From positions 9,239 through 73,238 of the forward strand of contig DATIIT010000020.1 of the NCBI GenBank assembly GCA_035479375.1: 64,000 nt of DNA. Direction: 5' to 3'. This stretch comes from PMNU01 sp035479375 (lineage in GTDB: Bacteria > Patescibacteriota > Saccharimonadia > Saccharimonadales > UBA4665). The translations under genes were made by a program, and so were the position numbers. Of the stretch, positions 1 through 7,182 are shown piece by piece (the stretch's first letter is position 1; each line of letters begins with the position of its first letter). The notes under the pieces are model-generated. The model did no database searches. It was not told where the DNA came from and was given only the letters and a program-made list of their open reading frames with translations.

Positions 1-540
1 ACTGGGCAGGCGCAGCTGCGCGGCCTGCTCGGCAAGTTTTTGTTGGTGGCGCGTTTGCGCGGCGGGCATAGCCAGGCGCCGCCGCGCATGGTGCGGTTGC
101 CAGATATGTTTGGGGCTATCTCCCAGGATTTGCAGGAGAAAGCGGCCGGCAAGCGCGTTACCATTACACCGGCCATGCCACCTGCTGCCCAGCGGCTGGG
201 CGTGCGCGAGCCAGAGCTGCTTCAGTATGTCCTGCACAGCCTGGCAGACAACGCCGTAGCCTACAGCAACGACGGTGGCCGCGTGCAGCTGGCCGCCGCG
301 TCCTCCCAGGGAGGCACGTTGTTCTCAGTAACCGACAGCGGCACGCCCATCCCCGCCCAGAAACTCCCCGCGCTTTTCCAGCCCTTTTCCAAAGCCGAAG
401 GCGCCGAGGTCTTCACCCACGAGGGCGCCGGCCTGAGCCTGTACATCGCCAAGCTGGCCATGGACTACATGGGCGGGCGGATCTGGGCGGAGTCTGACCC
501 GGACAAGACGGTGGTTTGGGTTTGGGCGCCAGAGGGGTAG
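1..540 (+). CDS. Sensor histidine kinase, C-terminal fragment (cut by window edge)
   Basis: The frame is open to base 1, so the gene begins outside the window and only its last 179 codons are visible. They hold an HATPase_c domain. The N box appears as LHSLADNAVAYS, the G1 box as VTDSGTPIP, and a later glycine-rich segment as HEGAGLSLYIAK, ending with GGRIWAES. This domain binds ATP and phosphorylates the kinase's own histidine; that histidine and any sensor domain lie upstream. No response regulator follows, so its partner must be elsewhere. The G2 lid reads GAGLSL instead of the usual GTGLGL, which may weaken nucleotide binding. The family assignment is secure; the signal is unknown. Confidence 0.85.
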   Translation, partial: TGQAQLRGLLGKFLLVARLRGGHSQAPPRMVRLPDMFGAISQDLQEKAAGKRVTITPAMPPAAQRLGVREPELLQYVLHSLADNAVAYSNDGGRVQLAAASSQGGTLFSVTDSGTPIPAQKLPALFQPFSKAEGAEVFTHEGAGLSLYIAKLAMDYMGGRIWAESDPDKTVVWVWAPEG

Positions 541-576
541 ACCGCGGTTTTGCGGGACTTTTTGCCGTTAATGCCG

Positions 577-582
577 TACGAT
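577..582 (+). promoter_or_regulatory. -10 element of the cupin gene
   Basis: TACGAT ends 7 bases before the ATG at 590, so transcription should start at or next to the start codon (leaderless). Confidence 0.5.
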
Positions 583-589
583 ATTCCCT

Positions 590-1081
590 ATGCCCCTCCA
601 ACAATCCGACATCGACGACCTCGTGGCTGCCTGGCGCGGCTACTGCGCCGGGATAACCGATTGGCAGGCGCTGGTGCGCGGCACGGTGCCCAAGCAGACC
701 GGCTGCGGCTCGGTGTATGAGCTGCCCAATCCGCTCAAAAACCGCCTCCACGAGAGCTTTGCCATCTGTGACATGCGCAACATCAAAGTGGCCGAGCCGC
801 ACTACCACCCGGCCGACAACTGGGAGTTCTACTTTGTGCTGTCTGGCACGGCGCGCGTGTTTGTGGGCGGGCAGGCCCACGACGCCAAGAAGGGCGACGC
901 CATTATAATCCCGCCGGATACCGCGCACTACACCATCCCGGGCGCGGATTTTGTGGTTGCCGCGGTTAACAACCCGCCGTTTCGGCCGGAAAGCTACATC
1001 ACCTTGGGCGCGGCCGACGAGTCGCGGCTGGAGGTGGAGTTTGACCTCGACAAATTCCGGCGCCTCACCAGCAAACTCTAA
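590..1081 (+). CDS. Single-domain cupin protein
   Basis: This 163-residue protein has the two cupin motifs in order: a metal-binding first motif with HYHP, then E and the turn SGTARVFVGG (about residues 67-88), and a second motif GDAIIIPPDTAHYTI (about 103-117). The histidines and glutamate suggest a bound divalent metal. Small stand-alone cupins include sugar isomerases, dioxygenases and binding proteins, and the sequence does not say which this is. It is monocistronic, following the kinase fragment by 49 bases. The start was chosen from the -10 element just upstream, since no Shine-Dalgarno sequence is present. No signal peptide is seen, so it is likely cytoplasmic. Confidence 0.8.
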   Translation: MPLQQSDIDDLVAAWRGYCAGITDWQALVRGTVPKQTGCGSVYELPNPLKNRLHESFAICDMRNIKVAEPHYHPADNWEFYFVLSGTARVFVGGQAHDAKKGDAIIIPPDTAHYTIPGADFVVAAVNNPPFRPESYITLGAADESRLEVEFDLDKFRRLTSKL

Positions 1082-1143
1082 AAAAGTCCTGAAATTGCGC
1101 CGGTAAGGCCACGCAAATCTGCCTAAAAACTGCCCAAATCCGT

Positions 1144-1173
1144 TACAATACAAGCGTAACCATTAACGGAGGG
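1144..1173 (+). promoter_or_regulatory. -10 element and ribosome binding site of the secreted protein gene
   Basis: TACAAT at 1144-1149 is followed by GGAGGG at 1168-1173, five bases before a GTG start. This is one of the minority of first genes with a leader. Confidence 0.5.
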
Positions 1174-1178
1174 TTCCA

Positions 1179-1703
1179 GTGAAGACAGCACAGCTTAAAA
1201 AATTTGCATTTATCCTGCCAGCAGCGCTGACGGTGGCGGTTGGCGCGGCCACGGCCGGGCTTGGCCACAGCACCTCGGCTACGGGCGAGCACGACGCCAG
1301 CAGCATCGTGGGCGTCTGGGAAGTGGCGGCCGTGGCGCCCTACGCGCCGCACCTCTTTACCTTCCACGACGACGGCACTATGGCCAGCACCAACCCCACC
1401 AACGTCCAGGAAAGCCCGGCCAAACCGCACGGCGGCACCAACGACAGCCTGGGCATGGGCGTGTGGAAGCGCGTGCAAAGCGGCAAAAATACCTACATTG
1501 TGGGCACCTTTGAGGAGCTCAACGCCCTGGCGGACAACCACCAGCCCACGGACAAGCTCAGCGTCAGCTTTAAGGTGCAGCTCACCAACCACGGCGACGG
1601 CTTTGACGGCCCGGCCTCGGCCACGGTGGGCAGCGAGACCGACCCCTCCCACCTCACCGGCACGCGGGTGGATGTTGACTACAACGCGGTCAACCAGCTG
1701 TAG
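1179..1703 (+). CDS. Secreted protein of unknown function
   Basis: The 174-residue product starts at GTG, chosen because GGAGGG lies five bases upstream. A basic start (MKTAQLKK) and a hydrophobic stretch to about residue 27 form a signal peptide. The mature part opens with SIVGVWEVAAV and continues with FTFHDDGTMASTNP, a pattern seen in lipocalin-like small secreted beta-barrel proteins, where a GxW motif begins the first strand. No catalytic residues or lipobox are evident. The gene stands alone and ends at a strong terminator shared with the convergent methyltransferase gene. The export assignment is good; the lipocalin-like fold is only a suggestion. Confidence 0.65.
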   Translation: MKTAQLKKFAFILPAALTVAVGAATAGLGHSTSATGEHDASSIVGVWEVAAVAPYAPHLFTFHDDGTMASTNPTNVQESPAKPHGGTNDSLGMGVWKRVQSGKNTYIVGTFEELNALADNHQPTDKLSVSFKVQLTNHGDGFDGPASATVGSETDPSHLTGTRVDVDYNAVNQL

Positions 1704-1730
1704 CCCAGCCTCCCCCGTACACACGTAAAA

Positions 1731-1760
1731 ACGCCCCGCCCTTCCCGGCGGGCGTTTTTT
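1731..1760. terminator. Bidirectional intrinsic terminator
   Basis: A GC-rich inverted repeat (ACGCCC... with ...GGGCGT, one bulged base) is followed by six T and preceded by an A-rich run. It lies between two convergent genes and can serve both. Confidence 0.8.
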
Positions 1761-2424
1761 ATGTGTGTATGATGGCGATGTTGCGCTCCACGCGCAGCCG
1801 CGGCACGGGCTGGCCAATCTCCCGGAAGTAGTCGGCCACGGCGCGCTCCACGCCGGGCAACTCTGGCCGCTGGTAATCGTCGACGAGCACTACCCCGCCC
1901 GGCTCCAGCCGCGGCCACACCAGCCGCAGCGAGTCCAAAATAGAGCCGTAGAAATCGCCGTCCAAAAACGCAAAGGCGATGCGGTGCGGCACGTCCGCTG
2001 CGCCCAGGCCGCTAAACCACCCCTTGTGCACCACCGGCGGCACGAGCCGCGCGGCGTGGAACTGGTGCAAAAATTCTTTTTTGCTGACGGCCAGCTTGCC
2101 GGCCTGGAAATCGGCGCCGGCGGCGCTCTGGTCTGGTGCGGCTTTGTCTGGCAGGCCCTCAAAGGAGTCGTAGGCGTGGAATTCCCGGCCAGATTGCCCG
2201 GCTTGGTCCAGCAGGCGGCGGATAAACAGGCTGGTGGTGCCGGCGTAGCAGCCAAACTCTACCACGGCGCCTGGCACGCCCGCGCCCAGTACGGCGGCCA
2301 GCTCGTGCCACACCAGGGCCACGTCGCGTGCGGACACTTGGTCGGAAATGAGCAGCTGCCCCTGGAAGTGGTTGGCTGGAGTGTTGGGCACGCGGTGGTG
2401 TGTGTAGGCGTCGGGGTTGTCCAT
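1759..2424 (-). CDS. TylF/MycF-type SAM-dependent O-methyltransferase
   Basis: The 221-residue protein has a Rossmann methyltransferase core. The SAM-binding segment VEFGCYAGTTS lies near residues 56-66, YDSFEGLP follows, and the metal and substrate segment FLDGDFYGS with VLVDDY comes later. These are the hallmarks of the macrocin O-methyltransferase family (PF05711), metal-dependent enzymes that methylate sugar hydroxyls. Here it probably modifies a sugar of a glycan or a small molecule. It reads toward the convergent terminator and stands alone. The ATG lies 6 bases after TAAAAT, so the message is probably leaderless. The family call is firm; the substrate is unknown. Confidence 0.82.
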   Translation of the reverse strand: MDNPDAYTHHRVPNTPANHFQGQLLISDQVSARDVALVWHELAAVLGAGVPGAVVEFGCYAGTTSLFIRRLLDQAGQSGREFHAYDSFEGLPDKAAPDQSAAGADFQAGKLAVSKKEFLHQFHAARLVPPVVHKGWFSGLGAADVPHRIAFAFLDGDFYGSILDSLRLVWPRLEPGGVVLVDDYQRPELPGVERAVADYFREIGQPVPRLRVERNIAIIHT

Positions 2425-2430
2425 GGCCTC

Positions 2431-2436
2431 ATTTTA
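2431..2436 (-). promoter_or_regulatory. -10 element of the TylF-like gene
   Basis: TAAAAT on the minus strand, 6 bases before the ATG at 2424. Confidence 0.45.
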
Positions 2437-2442
2437 CCGCTG

Positions 2443-3402
2443 TTAGTGCTGCATGCGCCAGACGAATTCCCCGATGGGCGCGGCCAGCTGCCGGAACTCC
2501 GGATGGCACATGGGATTGTAGCGCCCCCGCTTAAATGGCCAGCCGCCAACCATGAGTGCCACCGTATAGGCGCCAATCTCTGCGACTTCGCCTGCGGCTG
2601 GGCCGCTGTGGCTAAAGACATTGGGGTGGCGCGTGAATAGGTGTGGCTCCTTAAACATGATCTCTACCTGGCTGGCCGGCAGCCGCTCACCGCGCATTAC
2701 CGCAGCCAGGCGCTTGAGCGTACCCTCGGAATCGGCGAGCCCCATGCCATACCGTAGCCATTGGCTATCCAGGTTGAGCTGGAGCGCAGCCGCTAGGCCG
2801 CTGGCAGCGTGGATATTCCTTGACAGTACCCTGTTGTAGTGCGGGTTTTTAAGCGCCTGCTGCAGCAAGGCGGCGCCTTCCCGTGGTACGATGTGGCCCG
2901 GGAAAAAGACAGATTCATAGCCCTCTATCCCGTCGAGGCCTTCGGGGCGGGTTAGGAGCCGCCGGACGTTGACGTCCTTGAATGCCGGTTCGGCCCGCAA
3001 TACGTCAAGCACGGCCTTGTACCCGCCTAAACTGCGTACGAGCATGCGGCCAGCAAGGTCATCTCCCCAGCGCAGCATGCCTTCGGCGAGTACCGCCCGG
3101 CTCATTTCGGCGCCTTCTTCCAGGAAGACGGCCGGGCCGGGCTGCTGGGGTCCAATCACATCTTCGAGCTTTCTGGAAGCGGTCTCGGCAAGGTCTACCG
3201 GCGTAACGTCCAGCGCCCGGGCAATGGCGAGGTTGCTGATGGCGCCGGCTGGGAACCGGGTGTTGGCGCCGTAGTTGCCAGCTTCCATGGCCACGGTTCC
3301 CCAAGCGTCGAGCACGCTGAGTCCCCAGGTGACTGGGTATGGGCTCGCCTCGAAAGACTGATGGGCATTAGCTTCCAGTTTTCGGAATTGTTCCACGGAC
3401 AT
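2443..3402 (-). CDS. Hypothetical protein, 319 aa
   Basis: I do not recognise this protein. It has no signal peptide or membrane segment and looks like a soluble alpha/beta protein. The first third (to about residue 105) is rich in small residues and ends in an acidic patch near EEGAEMSRA. The middle contains FFPGHIVPREG and the end FKRGRYNPMCHPEFRQ. It follows the umuC gene by about 22 bases on the same strand but has its own -10 element (TACAGT, 9 bases before the ATG). It resembles several other orphan genes in the window in being monocistronic with a leaderless start. The coding call rests on its long frame, promoter and clean fit between neighbours. Confidence 0.7.
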   Translation of the reverse strand: MSVEQFRKLEANAHQSFEASPYPVTWGLSVLDAWGTVAMEAGNYGANTRFPAGAISNLAIARALDVTPVDLAETASRKLEDVIGPQQPGPAVFLEEGAEMSRAVLAEGMLRWGDDLAGRMLVRSLGGYKAVLDVLRAEPAFKDVNVRRLLTRPEGLDGIEGYESVFFPGHIVPREGAALLQQALKNPHYNRVLSRNIHAASGLAAALQLNLDSQWLRYGMGLADSEGTLKRLAAVMRGERLPASQVEIMFKEPHLFTRHPNVFSHSGPAAGEVAEIGAYTVALMVGGWPFKRGRYNPMCHPEFRQLAAPIGEFVWRMQH

Positions 3403-3411
3403 AAGACGTAC

Positions 3412-3417
3412 ACTGTA
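3412..3417 (-). promoter_or_regulatory. -10 element of hypothetical gene 2443-3402
   Basis: TACAGT on the minus strand, 9 bases before the ATG at 3402, lying just outside the end of umuC. Confidence 0.4.
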
Positions 3418-3423
3418 CCATAC

Positions 3424-4704
3424 TTACCTGATGTGCGCCTCGGGCAACTCGTCCCAATCGCTCAGGTAGCGCGGCGAGCGGATGGAATGTTTGGGCTGCC
3501 AGCTGGCGCCGAGGCCTTCGGCGGCGTAGTACAGCTTTCCCTTCCCGTGCTTTTGGTTGATGGCGTCCAGCGCGGCCATGCGCGCGGCGCGGCGGTTGTG
3601 CCCGGCCACGCTCACCTGGCCGAGGATGTCGGTCTGCAGTGCGTCCTCTGGCACGAGGTCGTACAAAAACACGCCCAGGCGGTGGTATTTTTGGCCGGGC
3701 TGGAAGGCTTGGCCCAGCTCGGCCACCAGCGCGGCGATGGCCTCGCCGGTGTCGTTGGCGGGTTGCAGCAGCTTGATTTCGCGCACCCAGCGCCGGTAGC
3801 CCGGCTTGTGCCGGTTGGTGTTGGTGAAGAAACCAATGCGTTTGGCCAGCAGCCCTTCCCGGCGCAGCTTAAAGGCGGCCTGCGCCGTGAGCGTGGCAAT
3901 GGCTGACTCCAGCACGTGCGCCTCGGAGGTGTCCTCGCCAAAAGTGCGCGAGCGCATGATACTCTGCGCCGCGGTTTGCTCGCGGGTGAGGACGTAACAG
4001 GCGGTGCCGTTCAGCTCGCTGGCCATTTGCCGGCCGTGGACGCCCATGAGCTGCTGGGCGTGCTGCGGGCGCAACTCAGATAGTTTGAGCGCGGTGTTGA
4101 CGCCTTCGGCCTTGAGTTTGGGCGCCAGGCGCCAGCCCACGCCCCACACGTCGCCCACAGGCACGCTGTTGAGCGCCGTGCGCCGCGCCTCCTCTGGCAA
4201 GCCCACAAAACTGAACACGCCGCCGTACTCTGGCTGCTTTTTGCCAATGTCGCTGGCCAGCTTGGCCAGGGTTTTGGTGGGCGCGATGCCAATGCTCACC
4301 GGCACGCCAATGTTTTTCTGGACCGCGGCGCGCACCATCTTGCCCCACGCCGCGTAGTCGGCAATATCCAGCGAGGTGATGTCCAAAAACGACTCGTCCA
4401 CCGAATACACCTCAATCCGCGGCGTAATGGTGGTGAGCAGCGCCGTGATGCGCTTGGAAATGTCACCGTACACGGCAAAGTTGGCCGAAAACAGCGTGAC
4501 GTTGTGGCGCTGAAACACCTCGCGCCACTGGAAGGCCGGCGCGCCCATGGGGATGCCGAGCGCCTTGGCCTCGTTGCTGCGCGCCACCACGCAGCCGTCG
4601 TTACTGCTTAGGACGGCCACTGGCCGGTTTTCCAGCTCCGGCCGAAAGAGCCGCTCGCAGCTGGCAAAGAAGTTGTTGCAGTCGATGAGGGCGTAGGTTT
4701 TCAT
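3424..4704 (-). CDS. umuC: Y-family DNA polymerase, UmuC type
   Basis: The 426-residue product matches UmuC in length and motifs: ALIDCNNFF at the N-terminus with catalytic Asp8, SNDGCVVARSNEAK near 34-47, and YSVDESF with Asp103 and Glu104. It copies damaged templates during translesion synthesis. The start at 4704 is chosen because GGAG lies about eight bases upstream and the protein then begins like UmuC. An in-frame ATG at 4740 overlaps the umuD stop (ATGA) and would add 12 residues, so coupled initiation is possible. It is the second gene of the umuD-umuC operon. Its partner lacks protease residues, as noted there. Loss of fidelity control would depend on regulation not visible here. Confidence 0.92.
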   Translation of the reverse strand: MKTYALIDCNNFFASCERLFRPELENRPVAVLSSNDGCVVARSNEAKALGIPMGAPAFQWREVFQRHNVTLFSANFAVYGDISKRITALLTTITPRIEVYSVDESFLDITSLDIADYAAWGKMVRAAVQKNIGVPVSIGIAPTKTLAKLASDIGKKQPEYGGVFSFVGLPEEARRTALNSVPVGDVWGVGWRLAPKLKAEGVNTALKLSELRPQHAQQLMGVHGRQMASELNGTACYVLTREQTAAQSIMRSRTFGEDTSEAHVLESAIATLTAQAAFKLRREGLLAKRIGFFTNTNRHKPGYRRWVREIKLLQPANDTGEAIAALVAELGQAFQPGQKYHRLGVFLYDLVPEDALQTDILGQVSVAGHNRRAARMAALDAINQKHGKGKLYYAAEGLGASWQPKHSIRSPRYLSDWDELPEAHIR

Positions 4705-4736
4705 GCGGCGCTCCAAAGGCGCGCCGGTAACGCCAC

Positions 4737-5090
4737 TCATGCCTGCAGCCGCTTCCGAAACTCGTGCACGCTGGCCGTGACCACGCCCCAACACATGGCA
4801 TCTGCCGGCATCTTGGCGTAGGAAGAGATGGCAAACTCCCCGCCTGTGCCATCCCACCACAGGACCACGTCGCCCTTCCGCGGGTCGAGCGCGCGGTCGA
4901 TAATGGCCACGTCGCCGTCAAACACGCCGGCATCTTCCCAAGCGTTGCCGCGCACCCGGAACAGGTACGTGCTGGCCGGATGCCGCACCAGCAGTTTGTG
5001 CAAATCCAGCCCGTGCAGGCTGGTGTCTGCCCCAGGGTTGGGAAATCCGGCGTGGATGCTCACGCCGGGTTGCGGTCCGTCCTCGATCAT
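4737..5090 (-). CDS. umuD: UmuD-like protein lacking the catalytic Ser and Lys
   Basis: This 117-residue protein aligns with UmuD from the cleavage site onward: AGFPNPGAD (Ala14-Gly15 equals the self-cleavage junction), LDLHKLLVRHPASTY, then GVFDGDVAIIDRAL. Where UmuD has G-D-S-M with nucleophile Ser60, this protein has G-N-A-W (Ala50). Where UmuD has Lys97 after GEFTV, it has Ser89 after GEFAI. It is also about 20 residues shorter at the C-terminal end of the domain and has only 14 residues before the junction. It therefore cannot self-cleave by the known mechanism. It probably serves as a constitutive UmuC partner. The ATG lies 6 bases after TACAAT. The homology is clear; the function is inferred. 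Confidence 0.85.
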   Translation of the reverse strand: MIEDGPQPGVSIHAGFPNPGADTSLHGLDLHKLLVRHPASTYLFRVRGNAWEDAGVFDGDVAIIDRALDPRKGDVVLWWDGTGGEFAISSYAKMPADAMCWGVVTASVHEFRKRLQA

Positions 5091-5096
5091 GCCCTT

Positions 5097-5102
5097 ATTG
5101 TA
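5097..5102 (-). promoter_or_regulatory. -10 element of umuD-umuC
   Basis: TACAAT on the minus strand, 6 bases before the umuD ATG. It lies only 12 bases from the oppositely directed -10 of the amidotransferase gene. No LexA-type palindrome was seen. Confidence 0.55.
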
Positions 5103-5114
5103 CGCCGGTTTTGC

Positions 5115-5140
5115 TATACTGGCTGGGTAACAGGAGGTGG
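5115..5140 (+). promoter_or_regulatory. -10 element and Shine-Dalgarno of the amidotransferase gene
   Basis: TATACT at 5115-5120 and AGGAGGTGG at 5132-5140 precede the ATG at 5145. The strong ribosome binding site fixes the start. Confidence 0.65.
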
Positions 5141-5144
5141 CATA

Positions 5145-5858
5145 ATGGGCGATTTGTTGATCATTAAGAACGTGACGCGCGAGGGGCCCGGCCTGCTGGA
5201 GGGCATGCTCGCCAAACATCAGGTGTCTTTCGACGTCGCGGACCTGGACCAAGGCGAGGACTTCCCTAACCTGGTGGGCTACAAAGCGCTGGTGGTGCTG
5301 GGCGGGTCGGACAGCGCCAACGACGCCTCGGCCAAGATGGCCAAAGAGCGCGAGCAAATTAAGTACGCCATCGACAACGGCCTGCCCTACTTGGGTATTT
5401 GCCTGGGCATGCAGGTGTTGGTAAAGGCCGCTGGTGGCCGGGTGGTGCCGGGCGCGCGGCTGGAAGCTGGGTTTATCTCGCCGGAAAAGACGCCGTTCCA
5501 GGTGCAAATCACCCCTGACGGCTCCCAAGACCCCTTGCTGGCCGGCCTCGATTCCCCGCTGCCGGTCTTCCAGCTGCACGGCGAGGTGGTGGAGCTTATG
5601 CCGGATATGAAGCTGCTGGGTACGGCGCCGGTATCCCCGAACCAGATTGTGCGGGTGGCGCCTAAGGCCTACGGCATCCAGTCGCATTTTGAACTGACCG
5701 ACCAGCTGCTGCAGGTGTGGGCGGCCGAGGACCCGGACCTGCAGCCCATTGGCTACGACGCCCTGCGCACCGAGTTCGCCAAGGTCAAAGACGCCTACAC
5801 GCACACTGGCGAAACGCTGTTCACCAACTTTTTGCGGCTTGCTGGGCTTATCTCGTAG
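5145..5858 (+). CDS. Class I glutamine amidotransferase (GMP synthase-like)
   Basis: The 237-residue protein is a stand-alone class I glutamine amidotransferase domain. The nucleophile elbow GICLGMQ places the cysteine at residue 86, and YGIQSHFE supplies the His181 and Glu183 partners. Such domains release ammonia from glutamine for a partner synthetase. No synthetase domain is fused or adjacent, so it may pair with a separate subunit or act on another gamma-glutamyl compound. The frame is open further upstream, but AGGAGGTGG directly before 5145 and the start of homology fix the ATG. It is divergent from umuD and has its own promoter. The family is secure; the pathway is not. Confidence 0.82.
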   Translation: MGDLLIIKNVTREGPGLLEGMLAKHQVSFDVADLDQGEDFPNLVGYKALVVLGGSDSANDASAKMAKEREQIKYAIDNGLPYLGICLGMQVLVKAAGGRVVPGARLEAGFISPEKTPFQVQITPDGSQDPLLAGLDSPLPVFQLHGEVVELMPDMKLLGTAPVSPNQIVRVAPKAYGIQSHFELTDQLLQVWAAEDPDLQPIGYDALRTEFAKVKDAYTHTGETLFTNFLRLAGLIS

Positions 5859-5878
5859 GCCAGGCGCGCTGCCGCTGG

Positions 5879-5884
5879 TATAAT
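5879..5884 (+). promoter_or_regulatory. -10 element of hypothetical gene 5891-6796
   Basis: A perfect TATAAT ends 6 bases before the ATG, predicting a leaderless message. Confidence 0.6.
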
Positions 5885-5890
5885 CCGCAC

Positions 5891-6796
5891 ATGGCCACCC
5901 CTAACGAACTGCTTGCCGGAGTTGTCCCGGCTGCCACCCTTGCCGAGCGCTACGCCGCCACCACCGGCATTACCGAAGTTACCCCGGCGTATTTCTCTGA
6001 CCCTTCCGCAGTGCAGGTGCACCACCGTGCTTTTGGCCGCGACGGTGATTTTGCCGGTATCCTTACCCATGACCCGCTGAGCGGCGCGGTAGCCGGCGGT
6101 GTGGTAGGCACGTACGATCCGGCGATTAACCGCTGGCGGTTTTTCCCGGAAGTGGTCATGGCGGATGAGGCGAGGCCGCTCCAAAGACTGTACGCCGGGC
6201 ATCTTGGCCCCCTGGCCGCCCGTGCTGGCGCCGCCGAGGCCGATGAGCTCGGCGAGACGTTCCTCGACGTGTTTGGCGAGCAGACCCGCGCCGTGCGCCA
6301 CAACTTGCACGGGCAGTTGCGCGGCCTTGATACCATCGGCCTTTTGGAGCGGCCCGGAGTCGTCGATAACCTGAGCGACCTCAACGACGCCCCTGGCCCG
6401 GTCCTGGAAACTGACCAGGCCACCATAGTTTTCCCGACCCTCAGCATCGGTGGCAGCGCCCAGGTCGACATTGAGCGCCTAGGGCTAGACGACGGTATCA
6501 CCCACGGCGCCGATGCCGTGTTGCAGCCGGTCGCCCGCCTGACGCTCATGTACCAGAATGTCATTGTGGCGAGCCCCGGCCACCCCGGCCGCCGGATACG
6601 CAGCGCCCGGCAGCTTATCGTTGCCAGACGGGGCGAGGGCGACGTGCTGGTGCCTGAACTGGGCGTTATCGGCATGGATGAGTGGACGCCTTTGCGTAAC
6701 GTCGCCGCCACTTTGGTGTCGGCCGCCAACAACATCCCCAACTTTTCGCCGATGCACTGCGCCGTGGCGCGCCGGGCGCTCGACCTGCCTACTTAA
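5891..6796 (+). CDS. Hypothetical protein, 301 aa
   Basis: I do not recognise this family. The protein is soluble and acidic, with no signal peptide. The second half has beta-rich segments such as TIVFPTLSIGGS and VARLTLMYQNVIVAS, followed by an arginine-rich turn RRIRSARQLIVARR and an ending with FSPMHCAVARRALDL. The ATG lies 6 bases after a perfect TATAAT, which supports this start over a longer upstream frame overlapping the amidotransferase gene. It is monocistronic, and its last 8 bases overlap tail-to-tail with the response regulator gene on the other strand. It belongs to a set of orphan genes scattered through this window. Confidence 0.7.
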   Translation: MATPNELLAGVVPAATLAERYAATTGITEVTPAYFSDPSAVQVHHRAFGRDGDFAGILTHDPLSGAVAGGVVGTYDPAINRWRFFPEVVMADEARPLQRLYAGHLGPLAARAGAAEADELGETFLDVFGEQTRAVRHNLHGQLRGLDTIGLLERPGVVDNLSDLNDAPGPVLETDQATIVFPTLSIGGSAQVDIERLGLDDGITHGADAVLQPVARLTLMYQNVIVASPGHPGRRIRSARQLIVARRGEGDVLVPELGVIGMDEWTPLRNVAATLVSAANNIPNFSPMHCAVARRALDLPT

Positions 6797-7181
6797 CTGT
6801 GCCTAAAAACTGCACCAGCTCGCGCGGGGTGATCTCGGCTTTTACTAAGTAGGCGTCGGCCTGCTTTTCGATGTCGGTACGCACCGATTCGCGCTCCTCC
6901 AGGTTGGTGGTAATGACGATTTTAGCCTTGAGCGGCGCCGCGTCCGGCCCGCGCAAGCGGCGCAGGATGTCGATCCCGGTGACGCTCGGCACCATGAGGT
7001 CCAGCAGGATGATGTCGAACTTGTTGGTGAGCGCCAGCGCCAGCCCGCGGGCGCCGTCCACCTCGGTGGTGACGTCGTAGCCGGCCCGGGTGAGCGCGCG
7101 GACGTACAGCTCGGTAATAAAATGCTCGTCCTCAACGATGAGGATGCGGCGGTTGGTGCGGGAAGTGTCTTGTGGTTCCAT
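6789..7181 (-). CDS. Single-domain response regulator
   Basis: The 130-residue protein is one receiver domain. It has the acidic pair Glu17-Asp18, the phospho-acceptor Asp61 in DIILLDLMVPS, the switch threonine near 91-92 (IVITTN) and Lys114 in AYLVKAEI, where the usual K-P has become K-A. There is no output domain, so it must act by protein contact, as CheY or Spo0F proteins do. The ATG begins one base after the stop of the histidine kinase gene, so the two are co-translated and almost surely partners. It is the last gene of the DUF3048-kinase-regulator operon. Confidence 0.92.
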   Translation of the reverse strand: MEPQDTSRTNRRILIVEDEHFITELYVRALTRAGYDVTTEVDGARGLALALTNKFDIILLDLMVPSVTGIDILRRLRGPDAAPLKAKIVITTNLEERESVRTDIEKQADAYLVKAEITPRELVQFLGTVK

Positions 7182-7182
7182 G

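Noticed and set aside
5145..5858. GMP synthase (guaA)
   Set aside because: Only the amidotransferase domain is present; the ATP-pyrophosphatase and dimerisation domains are missing.
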